A stretch of 10,866 bases of DNA from Flavobacteriales bacterium (GTDB lineage: Bacteria > Bacteroidota > Bacteroidia > Flavobacteriales_E > Vicingaceae): positions 23,403 to 34,268 of the forward strand of contig NVVI01000009.1 in the NCBI GenBank assembly GCA_002402165.1. The letters run 5' to 3'. The notes below the pieces were generated by a model. That model was given only the letters and a program-made list of their open reading frames with translations, ran no database searches and was not told the DNA's origin. The stretch's first letter is position 1; every line of letters starts with the position of its first letter. Of this stretch, positions 5,345 to 10,866 are shown piece by piece. The position numbers and the translations under genes were made by a program.

Positions 5345-5749
5345 CTAATCTCTACTTTCATTAAGTTTATTGTTTGCTGTTTCTAATTCACTTTTTGTCT
5401 TTTCATGGGCTGAGGTGGCTTCTTCTAAATCTGTTTGAAGTGTTGCAACTTTGGTTTGCATATCTGTTATAGTAGTAGATTGTTTTTCAATTTCAGAATT
5501 AGCATTAGTTAAGTTAGTTTCAGAAGTTTGTAGGTCAGCTTTAACGTTGGCTAAATCTGATTTTAGAGCTGTCATTTCATCTTTTAAATCATTATGTTCT
5601 TGGTTTAATTCATTATAATCACTCACTTGTTTATCGTAAATAGCCTGTAGTTTGTCCAGTTTGCTTTTTTGAATAAACCAAGCAACAGCAAAACCTAAAC
5701 CTGCCGATACGACAAGCATTATTGTTATTTCTAAAATTGCACTACCCAT
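5345..5749 (-). CDS. Single-pass membrane protein with a long coiled coil
   Basis: This 134-residue protein has one membrane helix at about 5-26 and then an almost unbroken heptad-rich coiled coil from about 30 to 133, with repeated leucines and many Lys/Glu/Asp/Asn/Thr. Three lysines directly after the helix (28, 30, 33) suggest, by the positive-inside rule, that the coil is cytoplasmic. I do not recognise a named family. It starts 15 bases after the stop of the OmpA-domain gene on the same strand, so the pair is almost certainly one transcript and the two products may work together at the envelope. The ATG at 5747-5749 is the natural start. A low-complexity coil gives weak database hits to many unrelated filaments, so homology claims would need care. 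Confidence 0.85.
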   Translation of the reverse strand: MGSAILEITIMLVVSAGLGFAVAWFIQKSKLDKLQAIYDKQVSDYNELNQEHNDLKDEMTALKSDLANVKADLQTSETNLTNANSEIEKQSTTITDMQTKVATLQTDLEEATSAHEKTKSELETANNKLNESRD

Positions 5750-5764
5750 AACATTATATTTTAA

Positions 5765-6331
5765 TTATTTTGTAATTATTTCTACTTTCCTGTCTGTACT
5801 CTGCCCTTCCCTTGTAACACTGGTTGAAGATGCTTCTTTTTCTCCTTTAGATTCTGTTTTTATCTGACTACCATCAATACCAGCCTCAACTAATATATTT
5901 TTAACGAATTTAGCTCGCTCTAACCCCATTAAATTATTTATACTTTCACTTCCTGTAGTATCTGTATGGCCTATTAACACAATATTCTGATCGGTGTGCT
6001 TCTGCAAGAAGGTGTTAAGCTCACTAATATAAGTTTTGAGATCACTATCGATGGTCAAATTATTCAGTCCAAATCCAAAATAAATAGTTTTATTATCCAT
6101 ACTAATTTCTTCTTCAGCAGGCACTGTTTCTTCTTCCTCCTCTTTCAGCTCTGAAACAACTTCCTCCTCTATTATTTCTACGTCAGAAATTGTTTTACCA
6201 ACATTGCTTGTAGTGGAAAATGTGTTTTTTGGTTCGTTGGTAAATCCTTTTATGTTTGTTACATAATAGTAGGCAGAACCACACATCCAAAGTAAAAGAA
6301 TAGTAATAAAAATGTTAGCAGTACTCTTCAT
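5765..6331 (-). CDS. Membrane-anchored OmpA-like peptidoglycan-binding protein
   Basis: This 188-residue protein has an N-terminal membrane helix (about 6-25), a linker rich in glutamate (53-76) and a C-terminal OmpA-like domain (about 85-187). The domain shows IVLIGHTDTTGSESINNLMG, then LERAKFVKNIL and the end DRKVEI. D124 in GHTD and R139 in ERA are 15 residues apart, as are the two residues that hold diaminopimelate in characterised OmpA domains, so peptidoglycan binding is likely. There is no beta-barrel and no lipobox cysteine in the usual place (C17 lies within the helix), so it is probably tethered by the helix, as in MotB-type proteins, though a cleaved or lipid-modified N-terminus cannot be excluded. 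It leads a two-gene unit with the coiled-coil gene 15 bases downstream. The acidic linker is unusual in a periplasmic spacer. Confidence 0.9.
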   Translation of the reverse strand: MKSTANIFITILLLWMCGSAYYYVTNIKGFTNEPKNTFSTTSNVGKTISDVEIIEEEVVSELKEEEEETVPAEEEISMDNKTIYFGFGLNNLTIDSDLKTYISELNTFLQKHTDQNIVLIGHTDTTGSESINNLMGLERAKFVKNILVEAGIDGSQIKTESKGEKEASSTSVTREGQSTDRKVEIITK

Positions 6332-6380
6332 AAGCTGGAAATTGAGTTAAAAAAAGGTTCAAGAATTCTTAAATATATAA

Positions 6381-6429
6381 AAAAATATTGACGCAACCTA
6401 ATGATATTCAAATAATTATCAATATTTTT
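6381..6429. other. Long-spaced 11-base inverted repeat upstream of the OmpA-domain gene
   Basis: AAAAATATTGA (6381-6391) and TCAATATTTTT (6419-6429) are perfect inverted repeats separated by 27 bases. They enclose a possible weak promoter box (TAGGTTGC on the minus strand, from 6400), which has a TTG 22 bases before it. The region may be the OmpA operon's control region; with such AT-rich arms chance is a real alternative. Confidence 0.35.
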
Positions 6430-6497
6430 CTATAGTTGTGTTGGAATAGCTACATCAAACACACCATATTCATATTACTTAAAATACTTGGTAGAGA

Positions 6498-6550
6498 GCC
6501 AAGTCCTTCTCCCTTAGTTTTACTCAGTAGAGCTGGGGGTGGGTTTTTTT
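6498..6550. repeat. Hairpin repeat B, copy 3, with a T-run
   Basis: Its first 32 bases equal 4540-4571. The right arm reads GAGCTGGGGGTGGG and is followed by seven T on the plus strand. It is joined directly to the CGTCATTGCG palindrome that follows, so two different repeat families are stacked here. Within 6332-6817 no gene is credible; repeats and the TonB-gene tail copy fill the right half. Confidence 0.8.
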
Positions 6551-6555
6551 GGTCT

Positions 6556-6651
6556 CGTCATTGCGAGGAATGAGGCACGAATGACGAAGCAATCTCGTTA
6601 TTAGTAGACAGTAAGATTGCTTCATTCCGTTACACTGCATTCGCAATGACG
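6556..6651. repeat. Nested palindromic repeat C (CGTCATTGCGA ends)
   Basis: The outer arms CGTCATTGCGA (6556-6566) and TCGCAATGACG (6641-6651) are perfect inverted repeats. An inner perfect pair GAAGCAATCT (6586-6595) and AGATTGCTTC (6614-6623) forms a second stem. Elements of the form CGTCATTGCGAGG...GAAGCAATC are, from memory, widespread intergenic palindromes in many bacterial genomes. No transposase is nearby. Confidence 0.85.
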
Positions 6652-6676
6652 TAGTTAAAGAGCTATTAAGGTCTAT

Positions 6677-6752
6677 TTACCTCGAACCAAAATTAATTAC
6701 CCAGTTAAAAGACCTCTGGCAGGCTCTCCTCCTTTAACGGGTAATATCCAAT
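6677..6752 (-). pseudogene. Broken copy of the 3' end of the TonB-domain gene
   Basis: These 76 bases match 8195-8271 at about 70 of 77 columns with one single-base gap. They cover the last 25 codons and stop of the TonB-domain gene, including the segment for FPVKGGEPARG. The match starts at the stop codon and disappears at its other end. The gap shifts the frame, so no functional tail is encoded. It lies after the TPR gene's stop and beside palindrome C. It may be a relic of a former tandem gene or a tail carried along by repeat recombination. Confidence 0.8.
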
Positions 6753-6817
6753 AAAAGGAAAGAGGTTTCAAAAAAACAATGAATAAAGAATATGGCCATT
6801 AACTTGATTGGGGTTGG

Positions 6818-8005
6818 TTAATCGATGTCAAAATGAATTATTTGTTTTAATTCTGAAATTCGATGTTTTGAATAATTTTTAAACTTCACATTTCCTGTGT
6901 CATTCTTTGCCAAATACATTTCGTAATACTTTAAGGCTGTTTTTTTGTTTTTGTAATAGGAGTCATAATTTCTTGCTAAATGATAAAGCAGTATTTTGTC
7001 TTTTGAGCTTTTATATGCTGCCTGATATGCATTAATAGATTCTTTAAACATCCCTTTTTCTTCAAGTGATACTGCAAGGTTTGTATAGTATGTTGATATG
7101 TTATTTGAAATTCCTTTGTTAATGGCTTTCTCAAAATACTTAATACTATTGTTAATATTACCGGCTTCTCTATGTGCTAATCCTAAATAATAATGTATAA
7201 TTTCTGATTGCTTATTATCATCAGTTATCTTCTCAAGAATTACAATCGCATTTTGATAGTTTTTAACATGAAAATTAGAAATTCCAAGTAGTTTTAACAA
7301 GTATGCTGATGTATCCTTTGCTGATGTTAATATCTGATTAACATTATTAATAACAGAGGGATAATTCTTTTGCATATATGCTGACTTTGCTTGATAAAGA
7401 ATCAATTTAACGTTTGTAGCATCGAGAACTCTGCCTTTACTAAGTAAACTATCTACGATAACATAGAATTTAAGTCCTAGATAAATCCTACTCAATTCTA
7501 CTATTACCTCAATATTGCTAGGATTATATAGGTGTGCTTTTTCGAAATGAAAAATCGAATTTTCAATGTCTGCTTTTTTAAGGTATATCTCAGCAATTTT
7601 CTTATGATAATAGCTATTTGAAGCATCTATATTTATTAGCTTTTGATATTGTTCTTGTGATTTTTTGTAATTGGATTCTTTCAAATAAATTATTGCAAGC
7701 TGATTTAATACTGATATGTTTATTGAATCTTTTGTTAGAATTTTTAGGTATATTTTTTTTGCACTTTGAAGCCTTCCTAACTTATAATTGCACAATGCAA
7801 TTTTTTTAAGGTAATCTATGTTCTCTGTATCATCACGATAACAGTGATTTAGATATTCTATGGCTTTATTAAATTGATAATTGGCTAAAAAAACATTCCC
7901 TTTTTCGCAGTATTCAAGAGAATCAACTTTTTCAATCCTTAGATTTTCTTGTCCAAAAATGTTTAAACTAATAAGTAAGGTCAATGTAATAAGGAGTGTT
8001 TTCAT
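6818..8005 (-). CDS. Exported tetratricopeptide-repeat protein
   Basis: This 395-residue protein has a signal peptide, MKTLLITLTLLISLNIFG followed by QE, and then an array of about nine or ten TPR units spanning roughly 28-395. Clear units include GNVFLANYQFNKAIEYLNHC (36-55), AIIYLKESNYKKSQEQYQKL (104-123), YLGLAHREAGNINNSIKYFE (273-292) and NLAVSLEEKGMFKESINAYQ (309-328). TPR arrays fold into a superhelix that binds other proteins, and no catalytic domain is present, so a scaffold or adaptor role in the periplasm or at the outer membrane is likely. There is no lipobox. Start at ATG 8003-8005, with a TACCTTAG box 27 bases upstream. It is separated from the TonB-domain gene upstream by 189 bases filled with repeats, so it probably has its own promoter. 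Its partner is unknown. Confidence 0.93.
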   Translation of the reverse strand: MKTLLITLTLLISLNIFGQENLRIEKVDSLEYCEKGNVFLANYQFNKAIEYLNHCYRDDTENIDYLKKIALCNYKLGRLQSAKKIYLKILTKDSINISVLNQLAIIYLKESNYKKSQEQYQKLINIDASNSYYHKKIAEIYLKKADIENSIFHFEKAHLYNPSNIEVIVELSRIYLGLKFYVIVDSLLSKGRVLDATNVKLILYQAKSAYMQKNYPSVINNVNQILTSAKDTSAYLLKLLGISNFHVKNYQNAIVILEKITDDNKQSEIIHYYLGLAHREAGNINNSIKYFEKAINKGISNNISTYYTNLAVSLEEKGMFKESINAYQAAYKSSKDKILLYHLARNYDSYYKNKKTALKYYEMYLAKNDTGNVKFKNYSKHRISELKQIIHFDID

Positions 8006-8024
8006 CTTTGATATTATGTTGGCA

Positions 8025-8058
8025 CTAAGGTAATTATAAATAATTAATAACAGCCCAA
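8025..8058 (-). promoter_or_regulatory. Candidate promoter of the TPR gene
   Basis: On the minus strand TTG (from 8058) is followed after 23 bases by TACCTTAG (from 8032), which lies 27 bases before the start codon. This is the same layout as upstream of the DUF2200 gene. The -33 TTG overlaps the edge of the pyruvate-carboxylase-tail copy, so the repeat insertion may have supplied part of the promoter. Confidence 0.4.
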
Positions 8059-8083
8059 TGATTTAGTAGTGGAGTTTGAGTAA
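8058..8083 (+). pseudogene. Second copy of the pyruvate carboxylase 3' end
   Basis: These 26 bases equal 580-605 except for one base, which changes the TGA stop to TAA. The similarity goes on through the following spacer (ATTTAACT) into repeat A, so about 130 bases are shared between 580-719 and 8058-8189. There is no upstream coding frame; it is a displaced tail fragment. Confidence 0.85.
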
Positions 8084-8095
8084 TTTAACTAGGAA

Positions 8096-8183
8096 CGTTA
8101 CCCTGAATTCCTGCCTGCCGGCAGGCAGGAATTCAGGGTCTTTTGTAACTTAGGATAGATGCTGAAACAAGTTCAGCATGACG
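8096..8183. repeat. Palindromic intergenic repeat A, copy 2, with a perfect 38-base palindrome
   Basis: Bases 8101-8138 form a perfect palindrome with 19-base arms centred on GCCGGC and containing two GAATTC sites. A second perfect stem, ATGCTGAA/TTCAGCAT (8159-8166 and 8172-8179), follows, and the borders are CGTTA and TGACG. It lies 12 bases downstream of the TonB-domain gene's stop codon and could serve as a 3' structure for that gene. It is better preserved than the copy at 624-714. Confidence 0.88.
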
Positions 8184-8194
8184 GAATTAGATTC

Positions 8195-8875
8195 TTACCT
8201 TGAACCAAAATTAATTACCCAGCTAAAAGAACCTCGAGCAGGTTCTCCTCCTTTAACGGGGAATATCCAATTAGAAGGGATAAGTCGGATTACACGCATG
8301 GCTTCTACATCTAATAAATCGTGTTTGCCTTTGGTAATCACCACATTCTTTATTTCTCCTTCTACATTTACATCAAAAGAAATGTAAACTTTTCCTTTTA
8401 TGCCCCTCTGTTTTGCACTTTCGTTGTAAATGAGGGTTTCTTCTATAAAAATATGAATGAGGGTTTTTCCGCCAATGTAATCGAGCTTTCCTTTCTCTCG
8501 TTTAGAGGTAATTACTTTATTAGCAGTATGGTCGTAAATCTGATCTACCAAACCATCATAATAGTATGACCATTGTCCTACTTTCTTTCCGGCTACATAA
8601 CTCCCTTTAGAATAAACGCGAGAATTACCTTGCATTTTAATGGTCCATTTACCATCGCGTTTTCCATTCTTGTAAAAGCCTTTTTCAAAGGCAATACCAC
8701 TCTTTTTAGATTGCTTTTGATATTCCCCATGCTTAACATCTTGGGTTTTCTTCATCACATAAAATTCTTCATTATAACCAAGGCTATCAGTATTCATTAT
8801 TTTTTTAGAACCTTTTCCTTGTGCCATACTTAGCATAGGCAGTAGGGTAAGGGTTATAATTATTAGTTTTTTCAT
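8195..8875 (-). CDS. Exported MORN-like protein with a TonB C-terminal-like domain
   Basis: This 226-residue protein has a signal peptide, MKKLIIITLTLLPMLSMAQ. Residues about 48-108 hold MORN-like units: HGEYQKQSKKSGIAFEKGFY, NGKRDGKWTI and GKKVGQWSYYYDG. The C-terminal part, about 150-224, fits the TonB C-terminal fold: ESAKQRGIKGKVYISFDVNV, GEIKNVVITKG, LDVEAMRVIRLIPSNW and GSFSWVINF. A true TonB energy transducer has an uncleaved N-terminal anchor and a proline-rich spacer that spans the periplasm; both are missing here. So it is probably a periplasmic or surface protein that uses the fold for binding, despite the label 'energy transducer TonB' such proteins often receive. ATG at 8873-8875. 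Its 3' end is duplicated at 6677-6752. Repeat A follows its stop. Confidence 0.87.
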   Translation of the reverse strand: MKKLIIITLTLLPMLSMAQGKGSKKIMNTDSLGYNEEFYVMKKTQDVKHGEYQKQSKKSGIAFEKGFYKNGKRDGKWTIKMQGNSRVYSKGSYVAGKKVGQWSYYYDGLVDQIYDHTANKVITSKREKGKLDYIGGKTLIHIFIEETLIYNESAKQRGIKGKVYISFDVNVEGEIKNVVITKGKHDLLDVEAMRVIRLIPSNWIFPVKGGEPARGSFSWVINFGSR

Positions 8876-9058
8876 TTGCAGTGATTTGTTATTTAAGTTT
8901 TTGATAGTGTTGGGTTTTATGCAGCTCGAAAATAATAATAATTAATTAACTGAATTACAGATTTCAATCCGTCAACTTCCATTTTTTAGAAAATAATCTT
9001 GTTAAAGGACTAATACACAGAAACATTATACAGGATTTTTCGTAAATAAACTTATAGA

Positions 9059-9232
9059 ATGAAAAAATCACAAAAAATACGATCTATTTATGGCACTTGT
9101 TTAATGGGAATTGATAAACATAGGTCTGGCTATTGGGACAACCATGGAAATAGCGATAATGGTTGGCTAGGCTATCTTATTGTTTTTGGAATATTCATCG
9201 TATCATTCTTTATACTTATCGTAATAAAGTAG
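9059..9232 (+). CDS. Small membrane protein of 57 residues, unknown
   Basis: An ATG at 9059 opens a 57-residue frame ending in TAG at 9230-9232. The N-terminal half is polar and basic, MKKSQKIRSIYG, followed by a glycine/asparagine/aromatic-rich stretch (GYWDNHGNSDNGW, 24-36) and then a strong membrane helix, LGYLIVFGIFIVSFFILIVI (37-56). By charge, the N-terminus should face the cytoplasm. No family is recognised. It is divergent from the TonB-domain gene and 254 bases before the sensor gene. Codon use looks like its neighbours. The upstream region 8876-9058 shows no clear promoter box or Shine-Dalgarno sequence, so expression is unproven. Confidence 0.55.
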   Translation: MKKSQKIRSIYGTCLMGIDKHRSGYWDNHGNSDNGWLGYLIVFGIFIVSFFILIVIK

Positions 9233-9289
9233 TCAAATGTTTTTACACCTTAAAAACAATAGAGGTTATAGAAAAAACTCTAAATTTTA

Positions 9290-9323
9290 ATGGCGATTAT
9301 ACTTATTTAGTGATAGTAGCCAT
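9290..9323. other. Imperfect hairpin between the small membrane gene and the sensor gene
   Basis: ATGGC and GCCAT close an imperfect stem that continues as GATTATACT against AGTGATAGT with mismatches. Read on the minus strand a T-rich tail follows after a short gap; on the plus strand the tail is A-rich. It could weakly end transcription after the small gene, but it is a poor terminator. Confidence 0.25.
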
Positions 9324-9386
9324 TTAACAAAAAACGTATTTAGTTAGCTTAAGTATTTTTTCTATAATAACATTTGTAATTTATAC

Positions 9387-9402
9387 TACGTATAAATACG
9401 TA
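9387..9402. promoter_or_regulatory. 16-base palindrome upstream of the sensor gene
   Basis: TACGTAT and ATACGTA are perfect inverted arms around AA, 85 bases before the sensor start. It lies in an AT-rich stretch with a -7-like TAGGGTTG just after it (9409-9416). A dimeric regulator could bind here. No other gene or structure is seen in 9233-9486 besides this and the hairpin at 9290-9323. Confidence 0.4.
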
Positions 9403-9486
9403 TATATCTAGGGTTGTATTTCAGTATAACAAGGTATTGTGGGAGGGTGAAATTATTAATAAATTTATAACAGTTAAAAAGTAATA

Positions 9487-10866
9487 ATGCGTAAGGATTT
9501 TCATAATGGTGGTTCATTAAATCAATCAGTTACAAAAAAGTTGATTAAAACAAATTTTTCTTCATTGTCTGATAATGATTTTTTGAATGTATTTGAAGAT
9601 TTTCAAGACATATTTTTTATTTACTATAATAATTTAAATGAACAAATAGATTTAAAAATAACACCATCAGTTAATGAAATTCTAGGCTATTCATTAGCTG
9701 ATTTTGAGCACATCATGTTTTTAGATTTGTTTTCAAACTCATCAGACAGTGAAAAATTTATAGAAAAAATAAGAAATGAAAAAAAGATTAAAAATTATCC
9801 AGCAATATTTAAAAATAAAATTGGTAAAAAAATAAATATAGAAATAGACTGCACTTTGGTCACAGAGACTCTTCCTAAAAAAACAGAGTATTTATTAAGA
9901 GGTGTTATAAAAGATGTAACAAAACAGTTTAAAGAAAATTTAAGAAAAGAAATAGCATATTTAATATCAGAAAAATCACAGAGAAAGGTAATTGGTATTA
10001 AATCCTTAGCTAAACTTATCCATCATACTTTAAATAAAGTAGTAGATGCTTCAAATTTTTACATTGCCTTGCATGATAGTGAGAAAAACGAACTGTACTT
10101 ACCTATTATTATTGATGAATATTTAGATGTAAAAGGAGAATTTAGGATAGCTTTTGAAAATTCAATCACAGCATATATTATTACTTCTAATCAGGTATTG
10201 ATATTAGATAAAATAGGTATTAAGACGTTAATCCAAGAAAAAAATATACTTGTAAGAGGAGAAATCCCCGAATATTTTGTTGGGATACCACTTAAAAGTG
10301 AAGGGAAGTGTTTTGGTGTAATGGTTATACAAACCTACATAGAAAACAATGTTTTTCTTAAAGAAGATGTAGAATTATTTCAATTTCTTTCTACTCAAAT
10401 TGCTTATGTAATTGAAAAAAGTAAATGGGAAGAAACTCTAATTAAACAGGAAGAACACTATAGATCACTAGTAGAAAATTCATCAGAAATAATAGGTGTA
10501 ATTAATGAAAATGGAATTCTTGAATACATTAGTTCATCAATAAATAGAATTACAGGGTATAAAGTTTCTGAATTAATTGGAAAAAATATTTCAAATTTTA
10601 TTAAAGTTGATGGATTAACTTTTCTTATAAAAGATAGGATTAATAACCCGTTAATTAATCAGTTAGAAATATTAAAAATTAAAGATGTAAATGGTAATAA
10701 TAAGTATTTAGAAATCTCTTTGAATAGCTATAAGGATAACAAATTAATTTTTAATGCAAAAGACATTACTCAGCGTATTTTTTTAGATACAAAAAACAAG
10801 AGAACCCTTAAAAAAGTTTCTAATTTAGAAAAAGTACTTAATCATGCCACAAGCGTTATATTTACT
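9487..10866 (+). CDS. PAS-GAF-PAS sensor protein, probably a histidine kinase (3' end outside the window)
   Basis: The frame runs from ATG 9487 to the window edge without a stop, giving 460 residues. Domains in order: a diverged PAS at about 35-150, containing ITPSVNEILGYSLADFEHI and closing with the typical LRGVIKDVTKQFKE; a GAF domain at about 165-312, starting ISEKSQRKVIGIKSLAKLIH and containing YFVGIPLKSEGKCFGVMVIQ; a second PAS at about 322-432, with YRSLVENSSEIIGVINENGI and YISSSINRITGYKVSELIGK, closing with NAKDITQR; and probably a third PAS beginning at about 445 (NLEKVLNHATSVIFT). There is no membrane helix, so it is a cytoplasmic sensor. In Bacteroidota such chains usually end in a HisKA/HATPase kinase, often with a receiver, but the output domain is not in view. 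A palindrome 85 bases upstream may be a regulatory site. Confidence 0.88.
   Translation, partial: MRKDFHNGGSLNQSVTKKLIKTNFSSLSDNDFLNVFEDFQDIFFIYYNNLNEQIDLKITPSVNEILGYSLADFEHIMFLDLFSNSSDSEKFIEKIRNEKKIKNYPAIFKNKIGKKINIEIDCTLVTETLPKKTEYLLRGVIKDVTKQFKENLRKEIAYLISEKSQRKVIGIKSLAKLIHHTLNKVVDASNFYIALHDSEKNELYLPIIIDEYLDVKGEFRIAFENSITAYIITSNQVLILDKIGIKTLIQEKNILVRGEIPEYFVGIPLKSEGKCFGVMVIQTYIENNVFLKEDVELFQFLSTQIAYVIEKSKWEETLIKQEEHYRSLVENSSEIIGVINENGILEYISSSINRITGYKVSELIGKNISNFIKVDGLTFLIKDRINNPLINQLEILKIKDVNGNNKYLEISLNSYKDNKLIFNAKDITQRIFLDTKNKRTLKKVSNLEKVLNHATSVIFT

Noticed and set aside
6556..6651. Insertion sequence suggested by terminal inverted repeats
   Set aside because: The element is under 100 bases, has no transposase frame, and no clear target duplication is visible. 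A non-autonomous origin is possible but unproven.
7618..7809. Plus-strand open frame opposite the TPR gene, with a hydrophobic translation
   Set aside because: It is the antisense of TPR codons; the hydrophobicity follows from the lysine- and asparagine-rich opposite strand.
8321..8833. Plus-strand open frames opposite the TonB-domain gene
   Set aside because: They are antisense to a well-supported gene and read as phenylalanine/isoleucine-rich shadows of it.
1..10866. tRNA or rRNA genes
   Set aside because: No cloverleaf with a TTCGA-like T-loop and CCA-side acceptor pairing, and no conserved rRNA segment, was seen by eye on either strand; a dedicated scan was not possible.

Overview
The window looks like chromosomal DNA from a member of the Bacteroidota, most likely a flavobacterium-like lineage. 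It is AT-rich. Several exported proteins start with short signal peptides ending in GFSQ, FGQ or MAQ. Some 5' regions carry a TAnnTTTG-like -7 element rather than a sigma-70 -10 box, and Shine-Dalgarno sequences are weak. This placement is an inference from style and protein families; no rRNA or other marker is present.

Layout. Positions 1-605 (+) hold the 3' end of pyruvate carboxylase with its biotinyl domain. Positions 606-934 are an intergenic stretch packed with palindromic repeats. Positions 935-3420 (-) hold a GNAT acetyltransferase, a DUF4287 protein, and a serine beta-lactamase-family hydrolase split by a one-base frameshift in an A/T run. Positions 3659-3850 (+) encode a small cold-shock protein with a strong terminator, and direct repeats flank this unit. 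Positions 3998-6331 (-) hold a DUF2200 protein, an XRE-type regulator with four membrane helices, and a two-gene unit of an anchored OmpA-domain protein followed by a membrane coiled-coil protein. Positions 6818-8875 (-) hold an exported TPR protein and an exported MORN-like/TonB-C protein. Positions 9059-9232 (+) encode a 57-residue membrane peptide. From 9487 to the window end (+) runs a PAS-GAF-PAS sensor protein cut off before its output domain.

The genes look like a scatter of housekeeping and envelope functions, not one pathway. I see no defence island, CRISPR array, transposase, tRNA or rRNA.

The most unusual content is in the spaces between genes. There are four kinds of palindromic element, and short copies of gene 3' ends sit next to several of them. 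A tail very like the last codons of pyruvate carboxylase recurs at 887-930, 3966-3995 and 8058-8083. The last 25 codons and stop of the TonB-domain gene recur as a broken copy at 6677-6752. Repeats of this kind seem to have spread together with the stop-codon ends of neighbouring genes; whether this is a mechanism or chance recombination cannot be decided from one window.
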